From Streptomyces lateritius (GTDB lineage Bacteria; Actinomycetota; Actinomycetes; Streptomycetales; Streptomycetaceae), in contig NZ_BMTO01000023.1 in NCBI RefSeq assembly GCF_014649715.1, forward strand, positions 28,149-92,148: a stretch of 64,000 bases of DNA. Direction: 5' to 3'. Positions 35,004 through 42,698 of this stretch are shown here, in pieces; positions within the stretch are counted from its first letter, which is position 1; each line of letters starts with the position of its first letter. Both the position numbers and the translations under genes were made by a program. Below the pieces are notes generated by a model that made no database searches, had not been told where the DNA came from, and saw nothing but the letters and a program-made list of their open reading frames with translations.

Positions 35004-35774
35004 CTATCCGGCCAGGGCGAGATTGTGGAGGCGGGCGATGCCGAGCATGGCGTGGTGGACGCCGTCGCCTTTCAGTCGGCAGTCGCGGAGGATCTTCCAG
35101 GTCTTCATGCGGGCGAAGGTGTGCTCGACTCGGGCGCGGACTTTGCGGTGGGAGGTGTTGTGGGCTTCCTTCCAAGCCGGCAGCTCGCTCTGGCCGGGTT
35201 CTCGGCGGTGCGGGATGATCAGGCTGGTGCCGCGGTAGCCGCCGTCGGCGATCACGGTGGTGTTGCCGACCGAGTATTTGGCTCCGGATAGTTCCCATGC
35301 CTTGCAGTCGTTGCGGTTGCCGGGCACGGGCCGGCCGACGGAGACGACAAGGCGTGAGTCGGCGTCGATGACGACCTGGTGGTTGGTCGAGTAGCGGTAG
35401 TTCTTGGACTGCTCCGCCACGCTGTGGTCCCGTGTCGGCACCAGGGTGCCGTCCACGATCAGCACCGTGTCTCTGCGGAAGCGGCTCCGCGGTCGCAGCG
35501 CGAGCAGGGGTCCGAGTTGGCTCACGATCCGTCCTGCGGCCGACTTCGAGATCCCGAACAGGGGAGCCAGCTGCCGCAAGGTCAGGTTCGTCCGCCAGTA
35601 CGCGGCGACCAGCAGAACCCGGTCTTCCAGCGGAAGACTCCACGGACGGCCCCTGCAAACCACGGGCGGGCCTCCGCGCCGCAGCATGGTGATCAGTTTC
35701 CCGAACTGCTTCGGACTCAGCCCGGAGTACGGCGTTATCCATGACGGCTCCGACGCCGTGATCACAGCCCCCAC
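35004..35774 (-). CDS. IS5-like (HARBI1-type) transposase, intact
   Basis: Encodes 256 residues from a GTG. There is an N-terminal HTH (LTLRQLAPLFGISKSAAGRIV), then a DDE core: first Asp in VLIVDGTLVP, second in VIADGGYRGTSLIIPHRR, and Glu in RARVEHTFARMKTWKIL. It ends in LHNLALAG. Broken copies are at 27485/29341, 33925 and 59849. This is the only copy in the window with all three catalytic residues in frame, so it could mobilise the others in trans. Confidence 0.92.
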   Translation of the reverse strand: MGAVITASEPSWITPYSGLSPKQFGKLITMLRRGGPPVVCRGRPWSLPLEDRVLLVAAYWRTNLTLRQLAPLFGISKSAAGRIVSQLGPLLALRPRSRFRRDTVLIVDGTLVPTRDHSVAEQSKNYRYSTNHQVVIDADSRLVVSVGRPVPGNRNDCKAWELSGAKYSVGNTTVIADGGYRGTSLIIPHRREPGQSELPAWKEAHNTSHRKVRARVEHTFARMKTWKILRDCRLKGDGVHHAMLGIARLHNLALAG

Positions 35775-35852
35775 AAGAAGAGCATCTCAGCGACGGGCCT
35801 GACATCCCTGCCCGCCCGGAGGCATACGGCCCGTGACCTTACCGAGCCGAGG

Positions 35853-36410
35853 TCAGTAGAGCCAGCGGTCCAGGAGCCCTGGCCAGAGAAACCCCTCGTA
35901 GCCGTTGAAGGCCGCCGGGTCGATCTCCTTCAGCTCCTCGGCCAGCCGGTTCAGCTCCGCGAAGGCCCGCTCTTCCTCCTCAGAGAAGTACTCCTCGGGA
36001 CCGTCCGGCTCGCTGAGAAGCTCAGAGGCTGTGACTCGACTGCCGTAACAGTGAAGGACGTCGAGCCACACGCCGACACCCGAGTTGGCGAACCATGCCT
36101 GCCCATCCGGCATGACGAAGTAGACCGCCCCGGTCTCCGGCTCGACGCCGAACCATGACCGCTCGGCCTGATCATCGGGGTCCGCCTGCTCGGTGAGACG
36201 GTAGAGCGGGCCCCGGGACGTGAGCAGGGACGGCTCAGCCTCGCTCTGCATCACGACTCGTTCAATGAGGCGCGGAGCTACCGGGATGCCCACCTCGACG
36301 AGCTGTGCCTTCATGAAGCCCGGGATCCGCCAGCCAGCCACCACGTCCCGTCCGGCTCGCGTGACATGCCCCAGACCGGCCCACTCGGTCAGCTGGTCGT
36401 ACGTCGCCAT
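35853..36410 (-). CDS. SUKH-4-like immunity-type protein
   Basis: Encodes 185 residues. The pattern GIPVAPRLIERV ... WFGVEPETGAVYFVMPDGQAWFANSGVGVWLDVLHCYGSRV is that of SUKH-4 proteins (SMI1/KNR4-related), which are often immunity proteins against nuclease toxins. No cognate toxin is adjacent. The gene lies between a transposase and the terminal repeat at 36482, so it is likely IS cargo or an orphan immunity gene. Confidence 0.7.
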   Translation of the reverse strand: MATYDQLTEWAGLGHVTRAGRDVVAGWRIPGFMKAQLVEVGIPVAPRLIERVVMQSEAEPSLLTSRGPLYRLTEQADPDDQAERSWFGVEPETGAVYFVMPDGQAWFANSGVGVWLDVLHCYGSRVTASELLSEPDGPEEYFSEEEERAFAELNRLAEELKEIDPAAFNGYEGFLWPGLLDRWLY

Positions 36411-36495
36411 CGAACGATCCTCTTCCGTCGGCTGTGGCCCTGACCCTATCGAGCCGGTCTCAGGTCACGGCACGGCCGCACTTGCGGGACAGCCC

Positions 36496-37380
36496 TTAGA
36501 TGACCGGCGGGCGTCCGAGGCGGGTCATGCGCCACACCGTGGCCCAGCGCATGGGCCGCCTCACCCCGCACGGCCTGCGCACACGCACACCCTCTAGGAA
36601 CCCGCCGAACCATGCTTTGAGGCCTGGCAGCGAACGTGTGCGGGCCACGGTGAGGAGGGTCCACACCCCGAGGTACACAGGCACGAGAGGGGCCGGCAGG
36701 TTCCGCTTGGCCATCCACACCCGGTTGCGGGCTGTCATCCGGTAGTAGACGGCATGCCGGGCCGGGCTCGTCTTCGGGTGCTGCAGCAGCAGCTCCGGCT
36801 CATACAGCACCCTCCAGCCGGCATCGAGCGCCCGCCAGGCGAGATCGGTCTCCTCGTGAGTGAAGAAGAATGCTTCCGGCCAGCCGCCGATCTCCTCCAG
36901 CATCCGCATCGACAGGCCATGCCCGCCGCCGAGGAACGTGGTCACCTCACCCCGGCGCATCGGGTCCTTCGACCGCAGTCGAGGAACGTGGCGGCGCTGA
37001 GTCTCGCCGCTCTCGTCGGCGATCCGGAACGACACGATGCCCAGAGTCGGATCCGCCTCGTACAGGTCGGCGAGCCGCTGGAAGACGTCCGTATCGATCA
37101 GCAGCCCATCGTCGTCCAGATCCACCAGAACATCGACGTCACCGAAAGCGCGCAGCGTCTCGATTGCCACATTCCGCCCGCCAGACACGCCCCGGTTCTC
37201 CGGCAGCTCTACCCCTGTCACGCCCTCCGGCAGCTCGGGCAGCGACCCGGTGCCGTTGCCGACCACCACGACCCGGACCGCCTGTTCCTCCTGCTCGGCC
37301 ACCGCATCGAGCAGCGCCCGCAGCTCAGCCGGCCTCGAGCCCATCGTCAGCACCGCCACACCCACACGCGGTCGCGCCAC
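36496..37380 (-). CDS. Family-2 glycosyltransferase
   Basis: Encodes 294 residues. GT-A fold motifs: GVAVLTMGSRP at the start, ENRGVSGGRNVAIE, the metal/nucleotide-binding VLVDLDDDGLL, FLGGGHGLSMRMLEEIGGWPE and HEETDLAWRALDAGW. It would add sugars to a cell-surface or secreted polymer. The TAA stop (36496-36498) is the outermost triplet of the IS terminal repeat, so the element abuts the gene end. It is divergent from the hexapeptide-repeat gene. Confidence 0.88.
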   Translation of the reverse strand: MARPRVGVAVLTMGSRPAELRALLDAVAEQEEQAVRVVVVGNGTGSLPELPEGVTGVELPENRGVSGGRNVAIETLRAFGDVDVLVDLDDDGLLIDTDVFQRLADLYEADPTLGIVSFRIADESGETQRRHVPRLRSKDPMRRGEVTTFLGGGHGLSMRMLEEIGGWPEAFFFTHEETDLAWRALDAGWRVLYEPELLLQHPKTSPARHAVYYRMTARNRVWMAKRNLPAPLVPVYLGVWTLLTVARTRSLPGLKAWFGGFLEGVRVRRPCGVRRPMRWATVWRMTRLGRPPVI

Positions 37381-37472
37381 AACCCACTCCGTCCACCACC
37401 CAGCAACACCCCGAAACCCGCGATGCTAGCCGCAACGCGACCCCTGCCGTTCACGCGAAAGGAACGCGCGCC

Positions 37473-38159
37473 ATGGTCTCCATCCACCTTGGCGACTACA
37501 TCCGCAGCGCCACCCGCGGCCAGGTGGCCCACACCCCATACGGTGACCTCGCCGGATACGAGCTCGTCGACTTCCTCACCCTCTGGCCCGACCTGCATGC
37601 CGCCGCCCTCGTCCGGCTCGGTGACCAGCGCATCCACCCGACCGCCAAGATCCACCCCACCGCGATCGTCGGCGACGACGTCATCATCGGCGCTCACGTG
37701 AAGGTCCACGAGTTCACGACCGTACGAAACCGTGCCGTCCTCGCCGCCGGCGTCTCGGTCGGCTTCAACTGCGAGGTCACTCACGCCTACGTCGGCGAAG
37801 GCACCGTCCTCGGCCACCGTATCGGTCTCAACCGCACACTCGTTGGGGTCGACGCCCACCTCTCCTCATCCGTGACCGTCGCCGCCATCAACCTCTGCGA
37901 CGACATGACCAGACCAGACCGCGAAGTCATCATGCGCGCGCCCGACGGCCTGTACCGCTCGGGAACCATCCGCTTCGGCGGCCTCATAGGCGACGGCACC
38001 CAGACCGGCCACAACATCGCCCTCGGCCCCGGCATCACCATCGGCCGCCGAACCCGGATCGACAGCGGAGTCACCCTCGCTGCACGCATCACCCCACCCG
38101 ACAGCGTGCTCAGCGCCTCGCACATCGGGGATACCCACCTTCGCCGACGCAGGACCTGA
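37473..38159 (+). CDS. Left-handed beta-helix (hexapeptide-repeat) protein, possible acyltransferase
   Basis: Encodes 228 residues; AAAGGAA precedes the ATG. Hexapeptide repeats run from about residue 50 to 215 (IHPTAKIHPTAIVGDDVIIGAHVKV ... IGDGTQTGHNIALGPGITIGRRTRI), as in GlmU-type or sugar acetyltransferases. With the divergent glycosyltransferase it may form a small surface-glycan module. The long upstream frame on this strand is a shadow of the glycosyltransferase. Confidence 0.85.
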   Translation: MVSIHLGDYIRSATRGQVAHTPYGDLAGYELVDFLTLWPDLHAAALVRLGDQRIHPTAKIHPTAIVGDDVIIGAHVKVHEFTTVRNRAVLAAGVSVGFNCEVTHAYVGEGTVLGHRIGLNRTLVGVDAHLSSSVTVAAINLCDDMTRPDREVIMRAPDGLYRSGTIRFGGLIGDGTQTGHNIALGPGITIGRRTRIDSGVTLAARITPPDSVLSASHIGDTHLRRRRT

Positions 38160-38253
38160 GCGAACGACGGATGCCGGCATCAGCCAGAGGCTCGACGGTC
38201 GACCGGCTCGCGCACCTGGCCTGCGAGCTCTTCGAGCACATGGCCGCCCGTGA

Positions 38254-38714
38254 TCAGGACTGCCCGAGGCTTTTACGGACGAGCGAGAGGAGCGAGCCCT
38301 GGTCTCCTCCGTCGTTACCAATGCGGTTGGCGTCGCTGATGAGGCCGGTGACGGCGAGTGCCTGCACAGCTGGTGTCCAGCGTTGCGAGGAGCTCCATGA
38401 CGTCGGGCAGATCGTGGGCCAGGACGTAGTCGGCGGAGTCGAGCGTGTCGAGCTCGCCAGCGAACCGGGGGTGTTCCTGCCGCTTCCAGACTCACAGGGC
38501 GAGGGGCAGCATGTCGGCACTGGCGGTCAGGCCTTCAGTGGCGGTCCACGGATCGAAGCCGAGCTTCTTGAGGTGTGTGTCGTCATCCACCTCCGCAGAG
38601 GGTGCGGGGAACTGGAAGGGGGTGGTGGTCCAGTTCCCGGCGCGGAAGAGGAGGAACGGGGTGAGGGGGCTGCCCGCGGGAGTGGGAGTCAGGGAGGTCT
38701 GAGTGAGCGCCACG
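38254..38714 (-). pseudogene. Hypothetical gene broken by a stop and a frameshift next to array 2
   Basis: The codon pattern is strongly coding: VALTQTSLTPTPAGSPLTPF ... TASADMLPLAL, a TGA at 38492-38494, then the same frame continues WKRQEHPRFAGELDTLDSADYVLAHDLPDVMELL. Near 38395 the frame shifts to WTPAVQALAVTGLISDANRIGNDGG ... and a natural stop. The family is unknown. It lies just beyond the decayed end of CRISPR array 2. Confidence 0.6.
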
Positions 38715-38760
38715 GGACCCTTTGTAATGTGTTTTTGAGCTGCTCGGAGAGTTCGAGGAG

Positions 38761-38911
38761 TGGACCATTCCCGCAGGTGCGGGGAGCAGTCGTACACCGA
38801 CATCGTCACGGCGCTGGGCCAGGGACCATCTCCGCGGGTGCGGGGAGCAGGCCAGTGACGCTCCGGTCATCGTCGACATGCTGGGACCATCCCCGCGGGT
38901 GCGGGGAGCAG
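38761..38911 (-). CRISPR. CRISPR array 2, 3 repeats and 2 spacers, minus strand
   Basis: 29-bp repeats at 38761 (three mismatches), 38822 (one mismatch) and 38883 (consensus), separated by 32-bp spacers. On the minus strand they are the same repeat as array 1. Decay increases to the left, so the leader end is at the right. The sequence right of 38911 lacks the AAAGTGG/GCAGGTC leader motif present at arrays 1 and 3, so this array may be unable to acquire spacers. Confidence 0.95.
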
Positions 38912-39082
38912 GTTCGTCCAGCAGCTTGGATGAGGTGGTGGTGAGGACTGGCTTTTGTCGTCGAGAGCCAAGAGCGATTGTCGATCACAGCCGAGAGCGG
39001 TACACAGCCGGCGGAAACCGTGTTGCCGAGTTCCGAGAGCGCCCAGGTACTTGCGCATGGCCCTGTGCTGTGCGTGTGCGGT

Positions 39083-39838
39083 TCATGCGGTGGGCCAGGT
39101 GCCGAGTGCATGGGCCAGCCGGTCACTGTGCTCACGGGTGATGCCCTGGGCAAGGCGCCTTCCGGACCGTGGGCTCATGGGTCCGTCGCAGTACAGGATT
39201 CCGGGGAAGTGCTCCTGGCTACCGGAGAGCGGGGAGGGCCCGGGAAGCGTCCATTCGGCCGGCTCCCACAGAGGGTGGTCGACGAGTAGTGCTTGCGCCA
39301 GCTTCGGTGCTTCACCGGCCGGAACGCCCGCCCGCGTGAGGGCGTCGCCAAGTATGTCGACGGCCTCGTCGGGCAGGTTCTCGTCGCCGACCGCGGGCAG
39401 CAGGAGCAGCAGGCGGGCGTGTTCGGCGTGGACGCCGGGGGCGTCCAGGTCAGGGGTGCGCGCGATGTGCGTGAGCTCGCGCCAGGAAAGTCCCGGGCCA
39501 GCCTGGTGCCCGTCGATGGTGGCCAGGTAACCGTGCCGTCCCCACTCGGGGTGGGCGATGAAGTACTCCGTTCCCGGGTCATCGGGAAAGTTGCAGCCAA
39601 GGACCACTGCGGTGTGACCGCCTGAGAACGGGATCCGGAAGACCGGCCACTGTTCCTCGTCGTGCAGGGCATCGGAGGCCGCATCGGTGTCGGCTTCGTC
39701 GACGCCGAACCATGCCAAATCTGGATCGTCTCCCTCGGTTTGGCACATCCACAACAGGTAGGCGGCCCAGAACCCCGGCAGCGCCAGCAATTCCTCCCCT
39801 GGCACGAGCGGGTCGTTCTCAAATCCATCGATCAGCAT
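39083..39838 (-). CDS. Hypothetical protein between arrays 2 and 3
   Basis: Encodes 251 residues; acidic, with beta-rich N-terminal half (AWFGVDEADTD ... WPVFRIPFSGGHTAVVLGCNFPDDPGTEYFIAHPEWGRHGYLATIDGH) and helical C-terminal half. The pattern is reminiscent of SMI1/SUKH-type immunity proteins of Streptomyces, but this is not secure. No cas signature is present. It is the only gene between two arrays that face the same way. Confidence 0.65.
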   Translation of the reverse strand: MLIDGFENDPLVPGEELLALPGFWAAYLLWMCQTEGDDPDLAWFGVDEADTDAASDALHDEEQWPVFRIPFSGGHTAVVLGCNFPDDPGTEYFIAHPEWGRHGYLATIDGHQAGPGLSWRELTHIARTPDLDAPGVHAEHARLLLLLPAVGDENLPDEAVDILGDALTRAGVPAGEAPKLAQALLVDHPLWEPAEWTLPGPSPLSGSQEHFPGILYCDGPMSPRSGRRLAQGITREHSDRLAHALGTWPTA

Positions 39839-40000
39839 CAGTCGAGCATGTCAGCCGCATCTGACAGGCCGCGCGGCGCCCCGAGGACTCGACCCCGCCC
39901 AAGCGTTGCTGTTTCTCGTCGACACCGCGCACGCCATCGGTCAGGAAGTGTTCTCAAGAACCAGCAACAAACGCTCTTGTGTCTGGCCTCCGCAGCCATG

Positions 40001-40334
40001 AGGACCATCCCCGCGGGTGCGGGGAGCAGCTCGGAGGCGATCTCGCACTCGGTGGCGCACCGGGACCATCCCCGCGGGTGCGGGGAGCAGATGGCCTCGT
40101 CGAGGCTGACGAGGTAGCTCTGGGGACCATCCCCGCGGGTGCGGGGAGCAGGGCGACGGCGACCGGTCGCAGGCCGCAGCCCGGGGACCATCCCCGCGGG
40201 TGCGGGGAGCAGTTCGTGTGCGACTTCCATTCCAGCGGTAGCAAGGGACCATCCCCGCGGGTGCGGGGAGCAGAGGCTGTCGATCAGGGTCTGCACGGCG
40301 AGTTGGGGACCATCCCCGCGGGTGCGGGGAGCAG
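40001..40334 (-). CRISPR. CRISPR array 3, 6 repeats and 5 spacers, minus strand
   Basis: 29-bp repeats at 40001, 40062, 40123, 40184, 40245 and 40306, all spacers 32 bp. Only the leftmost repeat deviates (first base), which places the old end at left and the leader at right. The repeat is identical to that of array 1, so the cas operon at the window start can serve it. It is the longest array here. Confidence 0.98.
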
Positions 40335-40440
40335 ACTTCATGACCTGCAAGTTTATGAAGACCGCGGTCAAGTCTTGACCACTTTCATAGAGTCCGGCAA
40401 TTGCCTCATGCAGGCTCAAACTTTCGGTAGTCATGGACAG
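40335..40440 (-). promoter_or_regulatory. Leader of CRISPR array 3
   Basis: Read on the minus strand, AAAGTGG (40379-40385), 30 bp, GCAGGTC (40342-40348), two bases, GAAG, then the first repeat: the same motif pair and spacing as in the array 1 leader. An inverted repeat CTTCAT/ATGAAG (40335-40360) overlaps it. The region is AT-richer than its surroundings. Confidence 0.6.
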
Positions 40441-40681
40441 TGTGCAAACGATCATCGCAGATCGTCGGCTACTGCCTCAGGGCCCCATCCTCGAAATCTG
40501 CACGCCGGTATCAGCGGAGCTGCGGCGCTCCGCTGGGGTTGGCTCGTGCCCTGGCAGCGTGGGCACATCCTCCGTGCGCGGCTGTACGGCTGGGCGAACC
40601 TGACATTTGCTGTCGGGCTTGTCGTCTACTGGTTCGGGGGTGTGCTCCCTCGGAACACCACCGTTCGTGACGTCGCCACGG

Positions 40682-41422
40682 ATGATGGCCGCCGACCTCA
40701 CCGGCGTCGAGCAGGCCGTGAACGCCTGGGGCGTCACACTGCCCCAGTCCCCGAACAGCGAGATCCGAGCGGCCCTGGCCTTCCCCCTCGCGCACATGCT
40801 GTTCGACGTCCGGAGGCTCCAGGCCCGCCTTCAGGCGACTGTGGAGGCGGCACAAGAGGAGCGAGCACGGCAGCAGGAAGCCGCCGTCATCGCCGAGCCC
40901 GCCCCGCCGGCGCCCTCCGTGGTGACGGACGACGCCCCGGCGGCGGAAGCGCCTACGCCCACAGAGCCTCCGGCGGCGGCCGCGCCCACTGAGCCGCCCA
41001 CCGCCGCGGGCGGCGAGCCGTCCACGGACAAGGAGGAGGAAGCCTCCGAAGCGCCCCCGGCGCCCTCCGGCGAGGAGACACAGCCGGACACCGCTCCCGC
41101 CGATGAGCCTGCCGCAGCGGACTGGAGGCCCTGGGACGAGGAGGACGACCTCGCAGACGAGGTCCTGACGGGCTTCGAGGGCGAGCTGACGCCTCCGGCC
41201 CCCGATGTCCCCGAGATCGCGACGCCACGCGAGGATCCTCCGCCCGTGGCGCCTGCCGCCGAGGGCCCGGAACCGGCAGCGTCCACGCCCCTGTGGGGGA
41301 CGGACGAACTGCCCGTAGCCGCGTACGCAGGCGGGGAGGACGATCGCGAAGAACGCCCCGAAGCCGCCGCGGGCGCCGTCGATTTCGTCTCCAACTTCCA
41401 GGAGCCTGGGACGACGCCGTGA
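40682..41422 (+). CDS. Acidic, Pro/Ala/Glu-rich disordered protein
   Basis: Encodes about 246 residues; ATG codons at 40682 and 40685 are both possible and an earlier frame start at 40607 cannot be excluded. A short ordered start (LTGVEQAVNAWGVTLPQ ... HMLFDVRRLQARLQATVEAAQEER, coiled coil) is followed by some 170 residues of acidic Pro/Ala-rich sequence. It is coupled to the next gene by GTGA. The pair resembles plasmid transfer-region proteins, but no family is recognised. Confidence 0.6.
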   Translation: MMAADLTGVEQAVNAWGVTLPQSPNSEIRAALAFPLAHMLFDVRRLQARLQATVEAAQEERARQQEAAVIAEPAPPAPSVVTDDAPAAEAPTPTEPPAAAAPTEPPTAAGGEPSTDKEEEASEAPPAPSGEETQPDTAPADEPAAADWRPWDEEDDLADEVLTGFEGELTPPAPDVPEIATPREDPPPVAPAAEGPEPAASTPLWGTDELPVAAYAGGEDDREERPEAAAGAVDFVSNFQEPGTTP

Positions 41423-42198
41423 CGACGGGGGGCACGTCCGCCGAGCTCTTCGACGACGTACGCCCCCACCTGGTCACTCTCCAGAGCCTCATCACGGAGG
41501 CGGTCAACGGCTCTCCCGCCCCGGCACCGGACGCCCCGCCGGCCGAGCCGGAACCGGCGCCGGAGCGCGACGGGCACCAGGAAGCCGCAGCGGTCAACGT
41601 GACCCTGCGGCAGGCGGACACCCACGTGGACTCGCTCCAGGATCTGCCGGAGTGGCAGAAGATCCAGAGCGTCCGCGGGGCGATGGGGCACCTGCTCACC
41701 ACCATCAGGAAGCGGGCCGGGGACCAGTTCGACCGACTGCTCGCCGACAAGCGCGCGAGCGGCTTCCTGCGGGAACTGTCGGCCCGCGCCTGCGACAAAA
41801 TCGCAGGACTCGCCCAGGCAGCCGCCCGCAAGCTCCGCGGGGACGACGCCCGGGCCGACGAGCGGGGCGGCGCGCTCCCGAGCGCCGAGGCGCTGCTCCG
41901 CCTCGGAGACGCCGCGACCACCTACAGCGCTCCTCGCGGAGGCCGAGGGGGGACCCCGCCGCGACCTGCGGACCGTGCGACGGATGGACCGGATATCCCG
42001 GCCATGCGGAAGATGGGCGAAGCCCTGGCCAAGCCGATGCCAGGGGCCCGGCCGAAGGTGTCGGCGGCCGCCGCCCGGGGACGGTCGACTACGACCAAGC
42101 GCCCTCTGAAGAAGCCCGTTCCTGGCAGCACCGAACAGCAGGACCACCTGCGCCGCGGTGCCGACCAGTCCCAACCGCGCAAGCCGCAGCAGCGCTGA
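41419..42198 (+). CDS. Helical protein with RPKVSAAAAR tail motif
   Basis: Encodes 259 residues from a GTG overlapping the previous stop. A helical core (WQKIQSVRGAMGHLLTTIRKRAGDQFDRLLADKRASGFLRELS) is followed by a disordered segment, then RPKVSAAAARGRSTT (residues 211-225) and a basic tail (TKRPLKKPVPG). The motif matches residues 331-345 of the protein behind the relaxase almost exactly. It may be a substrate or partner of the same T4SS. A perfect palindrome overlaps its stop. Confidence 0.7.
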   Translation: MTTGGTSAELFDDVRPHLVTLQSLITEAVNGSPAPAPDAPPAEPEPAPERDGHQEAAAVNVTLRQADTHVDSLQDLPEWQKIQSVRGAMGHLLTTIRKRAGDQFDRLLADKRASGFLRELSARACDKIAGLAQAAARKLRGDDARADERGGALPSAEALLRLGDAATTYSAPRGGRGGTPPRPADRATDGPDIPAMRKMGEALAKPMPGARPKVSAAAARGRSTTTKRPLKKPVPGSTEQQDHLRRGADQSQPRKPQQR

Positions 42199-42250
42199 AC
42201 CTGACAGGTCCCGGCGTCCGGACCTCCGGACGCCGGGACCTGTCAGGTTC
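42197..42250 (+). terminator. Perfect 26-bp stem palindrome at the gene end
   Basis: 54 bp with 26-bp perfect arms around two central bases (arms begin GAACCTGACAGGTCCCGG), beginning inside the TGA of the preceding gene. Such long GC-rich stems without a U-tract act as terminators in Streptomyces. The perfect symmetry would also allow a protein-binding or recombination role. Confidence 0.7.
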
Positions 42251-42512
42251 AAGCGGTCAGTCTGGCCAGATAACCCGCGCGCCCTGATTGGTCCCCTCAA
42301 GCACGGGCGGAGGCCGCCGTTCGGCGCTCCGCCGGAGTGGGCAGGGGGGCGGCTACCTAAAAACTCACCTCTTAAGAGGAACGAGAACGGGAGGGGCGGC
42401 GGGGGATCTACGCGATGTGTCGCGGGCCGCTGCCCTCGGATGCTGTGCCGCGGCGCCGCCGACCTCGCTGGGCGGGGATGCAGAGACAGCCCGCCCAGCG
42501 CCATGCCGTGGA

Positions 42513-42698
42513 TCAGTGCCGGGTCTGCACCCACAGCACGATGAGGCTGACCGCGCCGCTGCCGACGCCGTAGGCCATGCCGCGGACGACGTGCTGGCGG
42601 ATCTGCCACTCTCGGATCCGCCGACGAAGCCGCGCCGTGCGGCTCTCCGGCTTGTCGGGCGTGTTGCCGGTGTCCTTCGTCTTGCTACCGTCGCTCAT
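42513..42698 (-). CDS. Small protein with one C-terminal membrane helix
   Basis: Encodes 61 residues. A hydrophilic basic N-terminus (RTARLRRRIREWQIRQHV) is followed by a single hydrophobic segment (GMAYGVGSGAVSLIVLWV) and a short end. GGAGATCC lies just before the ATG. Tail-anchored small proteins like this are common on Streptomyces plasmids; the function is unknown. Confidence 0.65.
   Translation of the reverse strand: MSDGSKTKDTGNTPDKPESRTARLRRRIREWQIRQHVVRGMAYGVGSGAVSLIVLWVQTRH

Larger units (their letters stand above)
33865..36498. mobile_element. Segment bounded by 17-bp inverted repeats, with transposase and cargo
   Basis: The left end TAAGGGCTGTCCCGTAA (33865-33881) and the right end (36482-36498) are inverted with one mismatch. 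Inside lie an IS5-like remnant, a hypothetical gene, an intact IS5-like transposase and a SUKH-4 gene. The same kind of end occurs at 29723, 59062, 59203 and 59354. It could be one element carrying cargo, or two separate insertions; the flanks (TAA left, TTA right) do not show a simple target duplication. Confidence 0.5.

Noticed and set aside
36870..37472. Extension of the hexapeptide protein over the glycosyltransferase
   Set aside because: Antisense shadow of the glycosyltransferase; AAAGGAA supports the ATG at 37473.
5111..40305. Self-targeting CRISPR spacers
   Set aside because: By eye none of the ten spacers matches another part of the window; a computed search would be needed to exclude partial matches.
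39979..40992. Long plus-strand open frame across array 3
   Set aside because: Its translation repeats PRVRGA-like units because it reads through CRISPR repeats; there is no ribosome site and the downstream half is a shadow of the 40682 gene.
42364..42380. Telomere-like or replication-origin palindrome
   Set aside because: Only a 12-bp palindrome with a shared core; nothing resembling linear-plasmid terminal repeats or iterons with a rep gene was seen.
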